DNA of 30,698 nt, taken from positions 1-30,698 of the forward strand of contig JBBDHV010000024.1 in assembly GCA_040880725.1 (NCBI GenBank). Direction: 5' to 3'. This document shows positions 14,508 to 22,618 of the stretch, piece by piece. The translations under genes and the position numbers were made by a program. Every line of letters begins with the position of its first letter. Within the stretch, counting starts at the first letter, position 1. This DNA is from DATHWB01 sp040880725. GTDB taxonomy: Bacteria; Actinomycetota; Acidimicrobiia; Spongiisociales; ZC4RG35. The notes under the pieces were generated by a model. It made no database searches. It saw only the letters and a list, made by a program, of their open reading frames with translations, and was not told the DNA's origin.

Positions 14508-15943
14508 TCGCCCCGCTGCTCGGCGGCGACCGCGATCGAGCGAGCCATCCGTCCGAATATGAGTCGGTGGAACGGCAGCATCGCCAGCCAGTAGACGCGA
14601 CCGGCGAGGCCCCGGGGGCGAAAATATGCCGTCTGGTGGAGCACCGTGTGACCGTGGTCACCCGGCTCGACGCGCCACTCCAGCCATGCTTCGCCCGGAA
14701 GTCGCATCTCCGCGGAGAGTTGCAGCAGGGTTCCCGGAGTGACGGCGGACACGCGCCAGAAGTCGATGGTTTCGCCGAGTCGAACCTCCTCCGGATGTCG
14801 CCTTCCCCGGCGCAGGCCGACACCGCCAACCAGCGTGTCGAAGAGGCCCCTGATCCGCCAAGCCCAATCCTGGGTGTAGTAGCCGGCGGATCCACCAATG
14901 CGCGAAACGGCCCAATACACGGCCTCGGCCGGCGCGTGTGTTTCGACCTCCTGGCTGTCGGACAGCAACGTGCCCCCCGACCAGTCGGGATCCCAGGCGA
15001 ACGCCTTGGCGGGTCCCGTCGACGCATCCGACCAACGGCTGGGCACATCGAGTCGCGTCGCCCGGTCGAGCGCACGCTCGATGGCTGCGTTCAGACCCAT
15101 CGTCTCGATCCCGAACCGAGCGGCGGCGCGGTCTCGGACCGTCACCTCGTTCTTCAGAGAGTTCACGAGCGGCCGGGCCACCCCGACGGGGAGCGGAGTG
15201 ACGAGCCCGATCCACAGCGACGACAGACGTGGGCTCAGGAGCGGTACGGGAACGATGACTCGCGTCCGGAGCCCGGCGACGGATGCATACGCCTGCATCA
15301 TGTCGCGATAGGAGACAACGTCCGGTCCGCCGATCTCGTAGAGGTGGTCTCCGGCGTCGTCGTCGAGCACCGCGACCAGATATGCGAGGACGTCTCGTAT
15401 CGCGATCGGTTGGGTGAGGGTCTCCACCCAGCGTGGAGTGACCATGACAGGGAGAACTTCGGTGAGATAGCGCAGCATCTCGAAGGAGACCGACCCCGAT
15501 CCGATGATGATGCCGGCGCGAAGCTCGGTGACGGCGGTGCCGCCGCTGGTGAGGGTCTGTCCGACCTCTTGGCGGCTGGCAAGGTGATCCGACAGGTCGT
15601 CGTCGTGGGCGATGCCCCCGAGGTAGATGATCCGGGTCAGTCCATTCGCTTCTGCAGCGCCGGCGAAGTTCTCGGCCGCCCGCCGGTCGGCGTCGGCGAA
15701 GTCACCCTGCTCGCCCATCGAGTGAATCAGGTAGTAGGCCACGTCGCATCCGTCGAGTGCCGCAATGACCTCATCGCCATCGAGCACGTCGCACTGTCGT
15801 ACTTCGACGCGGTCGCGCCATGGTCGGTCGGAGAGCTTGTCGGGCGAGCGCGCCAGGCACACGACGTCGTGACCGGCCGCGATCACTTCGGGAACGAGTC
15901 GACCACCGACATATCCAGTTGCTCCGGTCACGGCGATCTTCAC
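14489..15943 (-). CDS. SDR-type NAD(P)-binding protein with C-terminal DUF2867 domain
   Basis: This 484-residue two-domain protein begins with an extended/atypical SDR Rossmann fold (TGATGYVGG at residues 6-14, YYLIHSM near 90-96, RAGIIIGSGSVSFEMLRYL, and QPIAIRDVLAYL). From about residue 320 it continues as DUF2867, a START-like domain (WDPDWSGGTLLSDSQEVETHAPAEAVY, then AEMRLPGEAWLEWRV). The fusion is a recognised family, often annotated as an NAD-dependent epimerase-like protein of unknown substrate. The start is GTG 15943, six bases after TAGCCT, implying a leaderless mRNA. Its stop lies within the convergent MFS gene. Confidence 0.88.
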   Translation of the reverse strand: MKIAVTGATGYVGGRLVPEVIAAGHDVVCLARSPDKLSDRPWRDRVEVRQCDVLDGDEVIAALDGCDVAYYLIHSMGEQGDFADADRRAAENFAGAAEANGLTRIIYLGGIAHDDDLSDHLASRQEVGQTLTSGGTAVTELRAGIIIGSGSVSFEMLRYLTEVLPVMVTPRWVETLTQPIAIRDVLAYLVAVLDDDAGDHLYEIGGPDVVSYRDMMQAYASVAGLRTRVIVPVPLLSPRLSSLWIGLVTPLPVGVARPLVNSLKNEVTVRDRAAARFGIETMGLNAAIERALDRATRLDVPSRWSDASTGPAKAFAWDPDWSGGTLLSDSQEVETHAPAEAVYWAVSRIGGSAGYYTQDWAWRIRGLFDTLVGGVGLRRGRRHPEEVRLGETIDFWRVSAVTPGTLLQLSAEMRLPGEAWLEWRVEPGDHGHTVLHQTAYFRPRGLAGRVYWLAMLPFHRLIFGRMARSIAVAAEQRGDQSRST

Positions 15944-15949
15944 GATGCG

Positions 15950-15955
15950 AGGCTA
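15950..15955 (-). promoter_or_regulatory. Predicted -10 box (TAGCCT) of a leaderless promoter
   Basis: TAGCCT is six bases before GTG 15943. A TTGGGG -35 candidate lies 18 bases upstream. Confidence 0.45.
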
Positions 15956-16009
15956 CGAACGGTCGTGCTCATACCCCAACCCAGCCCCGCGATAAGGCCA
16001 CAAGACCAA

Positions 16010-16037
16010 CAAGGCTCCCCGCGGTTCGGGAGCCTTG
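16010..16037 (-). terminator. Hairpin terminator downstream of the SDR gene
   Basis: CAAGGCTCCC (16010-16019) and GGGAGCCTTG (16028-16037) form a perfect 10-pair stem with an 8-base loop. On the minus strand TTGGTCTTG follows, a weak T-rich tail. It separates the SDR gene from the promoter of the SDR-DUF2867 gene. Confidence 0.65.
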
Positions 16038-16057
16038 CGCTTTGTCGGGTCAGCGTG

Positions 16058-16816
16058 TCACTGGGCAGTAAAGGCGCCATCCACCAGGTAGTAGCCGCCA
16101 GTGCAGAACGATGCCGCGTCGGATCCGAGGAAGGCGACCAGGTCGGCGACCTCCTGAGACGTTCCGAGCCGCTGAATCGGATGCATTCCGGCGAGGGCGC
16201 CGCGGGTCTCCTCGTCCAGGTTCTTGTCGAGGAGCGGTGTCTGGATGAAGCCCGGGCCAACCGAGTTCACTCGAATTCCGCGTCCGGAGTATTCGATCGC
16301 GGCGGACTTCGTCAGGCCGACGACTCCGTGCTTTGCCGCCACATAGGCGGGGGCATTGGCGAATGCGACACTGCCCAGGATCGACGCCATGTTGACGATC
16401 GATCCGCCACCATTCTCGAGCATTGCCGGGATCTGGTAGCGCATGCCGTAGAAGACGCCATCGAGGTTGATCGAGATGACGGTCTTCCAGCCGTCGATCG
16501 GATACTCGCCAACGGCGGCGGACGGTCCTCCGACGCCGGCGTTGTTCACCGCGACGTCGAGTCTGTCGTAGGTCTCGACGGTCTTGGCCACCATGTTCTC
16601 GACCTGGTCTGGCTTCGAGACGTCGACATCGATGAAGGTCGCCTCTCCGCCTGCTGCCTGGATCTCTTTGACGACTCGCTCGCCGTTTGCTTGGTCGTAG
16701 TCGGCAACCACGACTTTCGCCCCGTTGGCGGCCATCGTGACCGCGACCGCTTCACCGATTCCGGATGCACCTCCAGTGACGATCGCAACCTTGTCCTGAT
16801 ACTCGTACGTGGGCAT
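16058..16816 (-). CDS. Classical SDR family oxidoreductase
   Basis: This 252-residue NAD(P)-dependent short-chain dehydrogenase is of classical type. The cofactor motif TGGASGIG is at 14-21. Asp39 follows strand 2, which favours NAD over NADP. NNAG is at 91-94, and the catalytic residues are Asn117, Ser145, Tyr158 and Lys162 (YxxxK). The C-terminal GPGFIQTPLL and TGGYYLVDGAFTAQ blocks resemble beta-oxoacyl-ACP reductase and cyclohexanol/glucose dehydrogenase-like enzymes. The substrate is not inferable. AGGAG five bases before ATG 16816 fixes the start. The gene is monocistronic, with a hairpin terminator after it and a divergent baeRF gene beyond a 217-base spacer in which I see no other gene. 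Confidence 0.93.
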   Translation of the reverse strand: MPTYEYQDKVAIVTGGASGIGEAVAVTMAANGAKVVVADYDQANGERVVKEIQAAGGEATFIDVDVSKPDQVENMVAKTVETYDRLDVAVNNAGVGGPSAAVGEYPIDGWKTVISINLDGVFYGMRYQIPAMLENGGGSIVNMASILGSVAFANAPAYVAAKHGVVGLTKSAAIEYSGRGIRVNSVGPGFIQTPLLDKNLDEETRGALAGMHPIQRLGTSQEVADLVAFLGSDAASFCTGGYYLVDGAFTAQ

Positions 16817-17033
16817 TGAAACTCCTCTGGTTCCGCTCGCGTCCTCACTGGACCGTTCCCTCCGGTGTCAACGCACATACCCCGTCGAGCCCAGGGCCAA
16901 ACGGCACGGTCTCCGGGGAGCAGCGTCACATCGGGACCTACGGCACCGTGATTTCTTCCTGCCGTTCGTTTCGTAGTGTCCGAGGTTCGGGTAGGAATGG
17001 GGGAGCCGCGATCACGTCAGGAGACGCACCGAC

Positions 17034-18164
17034 ATGAGACCCATGACACTCGACGAGGGACTGTTCGACGAGGTGGCCAAAACTCGGGGTGCGGCATTGG
17101 TGTCGATCCTCCTGCCCACCCACGTCAAAGGCCCGGAGATTGCCCAAGACCGGATTCGCCTGAAGAACGCCCTCTCGGACATCGAGGGCATGCTGAGCGA
17201 GGCCGGATGGCGCCGCTCCGACCGTGAAGCCCGCCTCGGGAAGGCTCGCGGGCTCCTCGACGATGACGACTTCTGGGCTCATCAGGGTCGGGGACTGGCG
17301 TTGTACATCGATGGTGAGGGCGAAATCCGTCCGGTCGCGCTGGGCGACGAACCCCCCGCCATGTGCATCGTCGCCGACTCACACCACATTCGTCATCTGC
17401 TCGTCGAACTCATGGAGGAGAGCCTTCCGGCGCTCGTCCTGACCAAGGGTGCGGTGGCGTTGTATTTGGTCGACAGCCGGCAGGCAAGTGCGATCGACGC
17501 CGACCTTCCGTCGTCATTCGACGACGTGAATTGGTTCATGGACCGCGAACGCCAGGAGCAGCGCCACGCGGATAGTGCCGGATCGGCCGGGGTCCGTCAC
17601 GGCCACGACCCTCAGGACCGGATGACAGAGGATCTTCACCGGTTCCTGCGTGCGGTCTCCCAGGCCGTGACCGATGCCATCGGTAGTACCAGCCCGCTCG
17701 TGGTGTTGGGTGATGAGCCGCTGATCGATGACTTTCGGCCGATCGCCGACAGGGAGGTCGTCGCCCTCGGCCTGGACGGCACGGGCCGGTTCGATTCAGT
17801 CTCTGAAATCGGCAAGCGCGTGCGTCCTGTGGTCGCAGACCGTGTCGCCGCGGCCCTGGTGACCAACAACCAGGCGGCGCGCGATGCGCTCGGGACTGCG
17901 GACACCGTCACGTTGTTCCCCGACGCGCTGTACGCCGCGGTCTCAGGTCGACTGTCCCACGTCTTCGTACAGCAGGACGCGTCGCCGGTCTGGGGTCGTT
18001 TCGATGCCGCGGCGCTCGACGCCGCGGCCGGATCGGATCAGGGCGTCGGCAGCGTGGACCTGCTCGATCGATTGATCGACGCGGCGCGGACGACGGGTGC
18101 CGGCATTCGGGTCATGGAAGGTGACGCAGACGGGAGTCAGTTCGTCGGAGTCCGCCGCTTCTGA
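17034..18164 (+). CDS. baeRF-type (eRF1-like) release-factor family protein
   Basis: This 376-residue protein resembles the bacterial archaeo-eukaryotic release factor (baeRF) families. The N-terminal domain has VSILLPTHVKGPEIAQDRIRLKN, then GLALYIDGEG. The middle domain starts near residue 110 with a PALVLTKGAVALYLVD strand pair. A charged HADSAGSAGVRHGHDPQDR loop precedes a helix with DLHRFLRAVSQAV, where eRF1 proteins carry the peptide-release loop. The last third is an LPLVV/L7Ae-like domain. By family analogy it may act at stalled or stress-modified ribosomes; this is inference. AGGAG lies ten bases before ATG 17034, making that start better than the ATG at 17043. Confidence 0.75.
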   Translation: MRPMTLDEGLFDEVAKTRGAALVSILLPTHVKGPEIAQDRIRLKNALSDIEGMLSEAGWRRSDREARLGKARGLLDDDDFWAHQGRGLALYIDGEGEIRPVALGDEPPAMCIVADSHHIRHLLVELMEESLPALVLTKGAVALYLVDSRQASAIDADLPSSFDDVNWFMDRERQEQRHADSAGSAGVRHGHDPQDRMTEDLHRFLRAVSQAVTDAIGSTSPLVVLGDEPLIDDFRPIADREVVALGLDGTGRFDSVSEIGKRVRPVVADRVAAALVTNNQAARDALGTADTVTLFPDALYAAVSGRLSHVFVQQDASPVWGRFDAAALDAAAGSDQGVGSVDLLDRLIDAARTTGAGIRVMEGDADGSQFVGVRRF

Positions 18165-18196
18165 CCCGAGTACGGTCGATCCGACATCGGAGGTAT

Positions 18197-18583
18197 GTGT
18201 TGAATCGGCTGCTGTGGGTCCTGCAGATCATCCTCGGGTTGTATTTCATCGCCGTCGGTGTCATACATTTCGTCGTCCCGGAGGGTCTGCCTGCGCAGAT
18301 GCAGTGGATGTACGACTTGTCCGATACGTTGCACACGTTCTCCGGCATCGCAGAGATTCTCGGTGGGCTCGGTTTGATCCTCTCCGCCGTCACCGGGATT
18401 CGACCCGAGCTCGTTGCCTACGCAGCCTTTGGTCTCGGTCTCGTGATGGTGGGAGCGGTGATCTGGCACCTGGGCCGGGGCGAGGCAACGCAGACCGTGC
18501 TGAACGTCATCAACATCGCCGTGCTCGTGTTCGTGGGGTACGGACGTCTCCGGCTTCGTCCTCTCCCGCCGCGCTCCGGCTGA
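18197..18583 (+). CDS. DoxX-like four-helix membrane protein
   Basis: This 128-residue hydrophobic protein has four predicted membrane helices. Motifs resemble DoxX/DoxX-like proteins: the first helix ILGLYFIAVGVIHFVVP, then the ABC-like GIAEILGGLGLILSAVTGI, and FGLGLVMVGAVIWHLGRGE. Relatives are linked to thiosulfate or thiol oxidation, or are of unknown function. The start is GTG 18197 or TTG 18200, both just after CGGAGG. It lies 32 bases downstream of the baeRF gene in the same direction and may be co-transcribed with it. It is convergent with the opp operon. Confidence 0.72.
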   Translation: MLNRLLWVLQIILGLYFIAVGVIHFVVPEGLPAQMQWMYDLSDTLHTFSGIAEILGGLGLILSAVTGIRPELVAYAAFGLGLVMVGAVIWHLGRGEATQTVLNVINIAVLVFVGYGRLRLRPLPPRSG

Positions 18584-18646
18584 AAATCACCGGGGTCATC
18601 GGGATGATGTCCGGGATGCGAGCAGCTGGGCCAACCGGGGGTCGAC

Positions 18647-19699
18647 TCAGGGGCCTTGCCGTATGACGTGGCTTCCGGCGTCGTCGACGAGATGGCACGC
18701 CACGAAGCGACCCGGCTTGAACTCGCGGAACGCCGGAACCTCCTGACCGCACACGTCAACGGCTTGGGGGCAGCGGGGGTGGAAGACACAGCCGGCCGGC
18801 ATGTTCCCGGGGGAGGGGACTTCGCCCTCCAGCACGATTGGGATGCGGGTGCGTTCCTTCTTGGGATCGGCCAGCGGGACCGCGGAGATCAGCGCCTGGC
18901 TGTACGGGTGGAGGGGTTCTTCGAATAGGGCGTTGGCGTCGGCGGTTTCGACGATGCGTCCCAGATACATGACCGCGATGCGATCCGAGATGTGGCGGAC
19001 CATCGCCAGATCGTGGGCGATGAAGAGGTAGGTCAGTCCGAGGCGGCTCTGCAGGTCTGCGAGCAGATTGACGACCTGCGCCTGGATCGAGACGTCGAGG
19101 GCGGAGATCGGTTCGTCGAGCACGATGAAGTCGGGGTCGATTGCCAGAGCCCGTGCGATGTTGATCCGCTGGCGCTGCCCACCGGAGAACTCGTGGGGAA
19201 AGCGCTTCGCCCAGGCGGGATTGAGACCTACCAGCTCCATCAGGTCGGCGACCTTTGCTTTGATCTCCGCGTCGGTGCCCAGTTCGAAGATGTGCAGCGG
19301 TTCGGCGATTGTGCGGCCAGTGCTCATCCGCGGGTTGAGCGAATCCGCCGAGTCCTGGAACACCACCTGCATCCTCTTGCGAATCAGTCGCATGCGCTCG
19401 TTGTCGAGGGTGGCCAGATCGATCCCTTCGAACCACACATGGCCGGCAGTCGGCTCTTCGAGTCGCAGCACCGTGCGTCCGGTGGTCGACTTGCCGCACC
19501 CGCTCTCGCCGACGAGACCCAGGGTCTCCCCCCGGTGGATCTCGAAGGACACACCATTCACTGCGCGAATTGCAGTGTCCTCGCTGCCGAACATCTTGAA
19601 CGACCGCACCGGATAGTGCTTGTGCAACTCCTCGACTTTGACGAGGGCTTCGATCGGCTCGTCGGGCTGCGCCGGGTGGGAGTGGCCGGTGACGGTCAT
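18647..19699 (-). CDS. Oligopeptide/dipeptide ABC transporter ATP-binding protein (OppF/DppF)
   Basis: This 350-residue ATPase is the last gene of the peptide-uptake operon. Walker A GESGCGKST is at 64-72, the ABC signature FSGGQRQR at 171-178, Walker B FIVLDEP at 191-197, and the switch His is in IAHDLAMVRH. The C-terminal oligopeptide-transporter extension is present, with a Cys-rich block (CVFHPRCPQAVDVC). OppF types carry the long RSFKMFGSE insertion before the ABC core seen here. The ATG at 19699 overlaps the stop of the preceding ATPase gene (ATGA). The longer frame running to 20056 is only an upstream extension inside that gene. Confidence 0.93.
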   Translation of the reverse strand: MTVTGHSHPAQPDEPIEALVKVEELHKHYPVRSFKMFGSEDTAIRAVNGVSFEIHRGETLGLVGESGCGKSTTGRTVLRLEEPTAGHVWFEGIDLATLDNERMRLIRKRMQVVFQDSADSLNPRMSTGRTIAEPLHIFELGTDAEIKAKVADLMELVGLNPAWAKRFPHEFSGGQRQRINIARALAIDPDFIVLDEPISALDVSIQAQVVNLLADLQSRLGLTYLFIAHDLAMVRHISDRIAVMYLGRIVETADANALFEEPLHPYSQALISAVPLADPKKERTRIPIVLEGEVPSPGNMPAGCVFHPRCPQAVDVCGQEVPAFREFKPGRFVACHLVDDAGSHVIRQGP

Positions 19700-20739
19700 T
19701 GCACCGGTTCTCCCTTGTCGAGGTCGTAGTGGCACGCGACCAGATGATCGGCGGCGACGCCTCGCAACAGCGGCCGCTCGTCGACACAGCGGTCGAATGC
19801 GTACGAACAGCGGGGTTGGAATGGACAGAAGTCGGGTGCGACGAGCAGGTCGGGAGGGCTCCCCTCGATACTGGCGAGTCGCGTCGTTCCGTCGGAGTCG
19901 GCCGAAGGGATCGCCGCCAAGAGGCCGCGGGTGTACGGATGCTGCGGGTTCTCGTAGATCTCGTCGATCGGACCGGATTCGACGATCGTCCCTCCGTACA
20001 TCACCGCCACCCGGTCGGCGATGCCCGCCACGACAGCCAGGTCGTGGGTGATCCACACGATGGCCGTCCCGCGCTCTTGTTGGAGGCGCGTCTTGACCAG
20101 TTCGACGATCTGGGCCTGCACGGTCACGTCCAACGCGGTCGTGGGCTCGTCGAAGATCACGATCGGGGGGTCGCCCGCCATCGCGATCGCGATCATGACG
20201 CGCTGGCGCATCCCCCCGGAGAACTCATGAGGAAAGCTGCGGTAGCGACGCTCGGGATCGGCGATTCCGACCGCGCCCAGCAACTCGATGGCGATCTGCT
20301 CGGCCGCCTCGCCGCTCACTCCGCGGTGTTTGCGGACCGACTCGGTGATCTGGTCGCCAACCCGCATGGTCGGATTGAGCGCACTGAGGGGGTCCTGGAA
20401 CACGAAGCCGACCTTGCTGCCCCGCACCTTGCGAATCTGGGAACGGCTCGCGCTCAGCAGGTCCAGTTCGGTCTCGCCGTCAGTCAGGATCGCGGTGCCT
20501 GCGTCGACGCTCGCGGGCGGTGACGGCAGGAGGGCGACGAGTGCCATCATCGTGACGGATTTCCCCGACCCCGACTCGCCGACCACCCCGAGCGACTCGC
20601 CGGCGCGCAAGGAGAACGACACCCCGTTGACGGCGTGAACCGTGCCGTCCGGTGAGTCGAAGCTGACCTTGAGTCCCGTGACGTCGAGGATCACCTCTCC
20701 GGAGCGGGCCGCATGCTGCGGGGTCACGTGCGAGATCAT
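19696..20739 (-). CDS. Oligopeptide/dipeptide ABC transporter ATP-binding protein (OppD/DppD)
   Basis: This 347-residue ATPase is the partner of the OppF-like subunit. Walker A GESGSGKS is at 54-61, followed by Q-loop FVFQDPLSALNP, signature FSGGMRQR, Walker B IVIFDEP and the switch His in WITHDLAV. The C-terminal peptide-transporter domain has the conserved Cys cluster (FCPFQPRCSYAFDRC). It energises peptide import through the OppB/OppC permeases at the cytoplasmic face of the membrane. Its ATG overlaps the oppC stop and its stop overlaps the oppF ATG, both as ATGA. Confidence 0.94.
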   Translation of the reverse strand: MISHVTPQHAARSGEVILDVTGLKVSFDSPDGTVHAVNGVSFSLRAGESLGVVGESGSGKSVTMMALVALLPSPPASVDAGTAILTDGETELDLLSASRSQIRKVRGSKVGFVFQDPLSALNPTMRVGDQITESVRKHRGVSGEAAEQIAIELLGAVGIADPERRYRSFPHEFSGGMRQRVMIAIAMAGDPPIVIFDEPTTALDVTVQAQIVELVKTRLQQERGTAIVWITHDLAVVAGIADRVAVMYGGTIVESGPIDEIYENPQHPYTRGLLAAIPSADSDGTTRLASIEGSPPDLLVAPDFCPFQPRCSYAFDRCVDERPLLRGVAADHLVACHYDLDKGEPVQ

Positions 20740-21641
20740 CCGCGCGCCCGCCTGATCCTCGGGTCGAGAATGTCCCGCAGCCAGTCACCCAACAGGTTCA
20801 TGCTCAGTCCGGTGATCGCGATCGCCAGCCCGGGGAAGATCGACAGCCACGGCAAACCCGTGAACAGGGACCTCCGTCCTGAATCCAACATGTTCCCCCA
20901 ACTGGGAATGTTGGGCGGCACGCTCAGGCCGAGGAAACTCAGCCCGGCCTCATAGAAGATCATTGCCGACATCTCGAAGGTGGCGAGCGTCAGGAGCGGA
21001 CCCACCAGGTTCGGGAAGATGTGGCGGACGAGGATCGACGGGAGCTTGGCGCCGGTCGCCCTGGCCGCCGACACGAACCCGGCCTCGCGGAGGCGGAGGA
21101 CCTCACCACGCGTCGTGCGCGCGAAGAGCGGCGATGCGGTGACGCCGAAGAGCATGACGACGTTGAACAGGCTTCGCCCGAGAACTGCGGCGACGACGAT
21201 CACGACGATGAGATACGGCACGCTGAGCACCAGGTCCACGAGCGACATCAGCGCCTTGTCGAGTTTCCCTCCGACGAAACCGGCGATGAGTCCGATGACC
21301 AGTCCGATGGCGACGGCGATCGCCGCGCCGAAGAAGCCGACCGTGACCGACACCCTGGCTCCGAAGATGATGCGGCTCAAGACGTCACGTCCCAGGCGGT
21401 CGGTGCCGAGGGGATAGTCCCATGACCCTCCCTCGGAGAAGACCGGCAGAGCCTTGGCGTTGCCAAGGCTCTGCTCCAGCGGGTCATGGGGGGCGAGCTG
21501 CGGAGCGAAGACCGCGGTGCCCAGGAGTCCGAGGACGAGAACGAGTCCGATCAAGCCTGCGGGATCACGCAGGATCAGCTTCAGAAACTTGCGAAAGCCC
21601 CGCGAACGATCCCCGAACTCGACAGTCCGTGTCTCGGTCAT
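20736..21641 (-). CDS. Oligopeptide/dipeptide ABC transporter permease (OppC/DppC)
   Basis: This 301-residue permease starts with the OppC_N segment (FRKFLKLILRDPAGLIGLVLV, first helix) and the periplasmic DYPLGTDRLGRDVLSRIIFGARVS block. A binding-protein-dependent permease domain with five more helices follows. The EAA-like coupling loop is EVLRLREAGFVSAARATGAKLPSILVRHIFPN. The family-typical C-terminal LGDWLRDILDPRIRR is intact. The ATG at 21641 shares one base with the oppB stop. A strong hairpin lies in the coding sequence, where the protein reads EQSLGNAKALPVFS. Confidence 0.94.
   Translation of the reverse strand: MTETRTVEFGDRSRGFRKFLKLILRDPAGLIGLVLVLGLLGTAVFAPQLAPHDPLEQSLGNAKALPVFSEGGSWDYPLGTDRLGRDVLSRIIFGARVSVTVGFFGAAIAVAIGLVIGLIAGFVGGKLDKALMSLVDLVLSVPYLIVVIVVAAVLGRSLFNVVMLFGVTASPLFARTTRGEVLRLREAGFVSAARATGAKLPSILVRHIFPNLVGPLLTLATFEMSAMIFYEAGLSFLGLSVPPNIPSWGNMLDSGRRSLFTGLPWLSIFPGLAIAITGLSMNLLGDWLRDILDPRIRRARG
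21446..21474. repeat. Perfect 13-pair palindrome inside oppC
   Basis: GCAGAGCCTTGGC (21446-21458) and GCCAAGGCTCTGC (21462-21474) pair perfectly around GTT. It falls in the variable periplasmic loop between the first helix and the LGTDRLGRD motif. It is stronger than needed for coding and could affect mRNA decay or pausing, or be the trace of a small in-frame insertion. Confidence 0.7.
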
Positions 21642-22561
21642 CAGTTCTCCAACCTGATCCGCGGGTCCAGCCAGGCGTACATGAGGTCGGCGACCAGACT
21701 TAGGCCGATGGCCGCCGCCGCGATGAAGAGGGTGATGGTCTGGACGAGCGGAAAGTCCCGTGCCCGGATGGCCTCGTCGAGGAGGCTGCCCAGTCCGGGA
21801 ATGGCGAAGATCGACTCGATGTAGACCGCCCCGCCCAGCAGGTACGTGTACTGGACGCTGATGACGCTCACGAGGGCGATGGCGGTGTTGCGGAAGATGT
21901 GGCGTCCCGCAACCTCGTACGCCGAGAGTCCCTTGCTGCGGGCGGTGCGCACGTAATCCGAGCCCACGACCTCGAGCACGGTCGACCGGGTGAGACGGAC
22001 GAGCCTTCCCATGGCTCCCACTGACAGTGCCGCGGCGGGAAGGATGTACGAGCTCGGTCCATCGATGCCAAACGAGGGCAGCCATCCCAGGTTGACGGCA
22101 AAGACGATGATGAGGATCAGGGCCAGCCAGAACTCGGGGGTGACCTGGCCGCCGAGTCCGAGGCCGCGTGCCAGGAGGTCGCTGGGCTTGCCGGCGTTCA
22201 TTCCTCCGAGGATCCCGAGGGGGATGCCGATCAGGATCGCCACACCCATGGCCAGGCTGGCGAGAGTGAAAGTGAGGGGAACTCGCTGGATCACGAGATC
22301 GAGCGAGTGGGTCTGGAAGCGGAGCGATTCTCCGAAGTCTCCGGTGAAGATGCCGGCGACGTAGTCGCCGAGTTGGACGAGGACCGGTCGGTCGAAGCCC
22401 ATCAACTCCCGGAACGCCTGGACCTGCTCGGAACTGGCTTCGCGCGGCATCATCAGCGAAGCCGGGTCACCGGAGAGCCGAACCAGGAAGAAGACGATCA
22501 CGACGACACCGACGAACAGCAGGATCGACTGCACGGTGCGGCGAAGGATGTACGTCTTCAT
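21641..22561 (-). CDS. Oligopeptide/dipeptide ABC transporter permease (OppB/DppB)
   Basis: This 306-residue permease has the N-terminal OppB signature YILRRTVQSILLFVGVVVIVFFLVRLSGDPA (helix 1), the periplasmic ELMGFDRPVLVQLGDYV block, and six helices overall. The EAA coupling loop is DYVRTARSKGLSAYEVAGRHIFRN, and the end is DLMYAWLDPRIRLEN. It forms the membrane channel with OppC. It lies 57 bases after oppA, and that gap contains a strong hairpin. The stop shares one base with the oppC ATG. The start ATG at 22561 gives the expected N-terminus. Confidence 0.94.
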   Translation of the reverse strand: MKTYILRRTVQSILLFVGVVVIVFFLVRLSGDPASLMMPREASSEQVQAFRELMGFDRPVLVQLGDYVAGIFTGDFGESLRFQTHSLDLVIQRVPLTFTLASLAMGVAILIGIPLGILGGMNAGKPSDLLARGLGLGGQVTPEFWLALILIIVFAVNLGWLPSFGIDGPSSYILPAAALSVGAMGRLVRLTRSTVLEVVGSDYVRTARSKGLSAYEVAGRHIFRNTAIALVSVISVQYTYLLGGAVYIESIFAIPGLGSLLDEAIRARDFPLVQTITLFIAAAAIGLSLVADLMYAWLDPRIRLEN

Positions 22562-22580
22562 GTGCGAATCGGGGGACGGG

Positions 22581-22610
22581 CGGGGGCTCCCTGTCGTCAG
22601 GGAGCCCCCG
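22581..22610 (-). terminator. 13-pair hairpin between oppA and oppB
   Basis: CGGGGGCTCCCTG (22581-22593) and CAGGGAGCCCCCG (22598-22610) pair fully around TCGT. No T-run follows. As in many binding-protein operons, it probably stabilises the oppA end of the mRNA or partly terminates, giving more OppA than permease. Confidence 0.65.
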
Positions 22611-22618
22611 TGATTCCG

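Noticed and set aside
14102..16819. A 905-residue open frame on the plus strand
   Set aside because: It is antisense to SDR-DUF2867 and the SDR gene, both of which have complete family motifs, starts and a terminator.
20736..22085. A 449-residue reading of oppC
   Set aside because: The additional N-terminal residues are out-of-frame oppB sequence; ATG 21641 gives the normal OppC N-terminus and overlaps the oppB stop.
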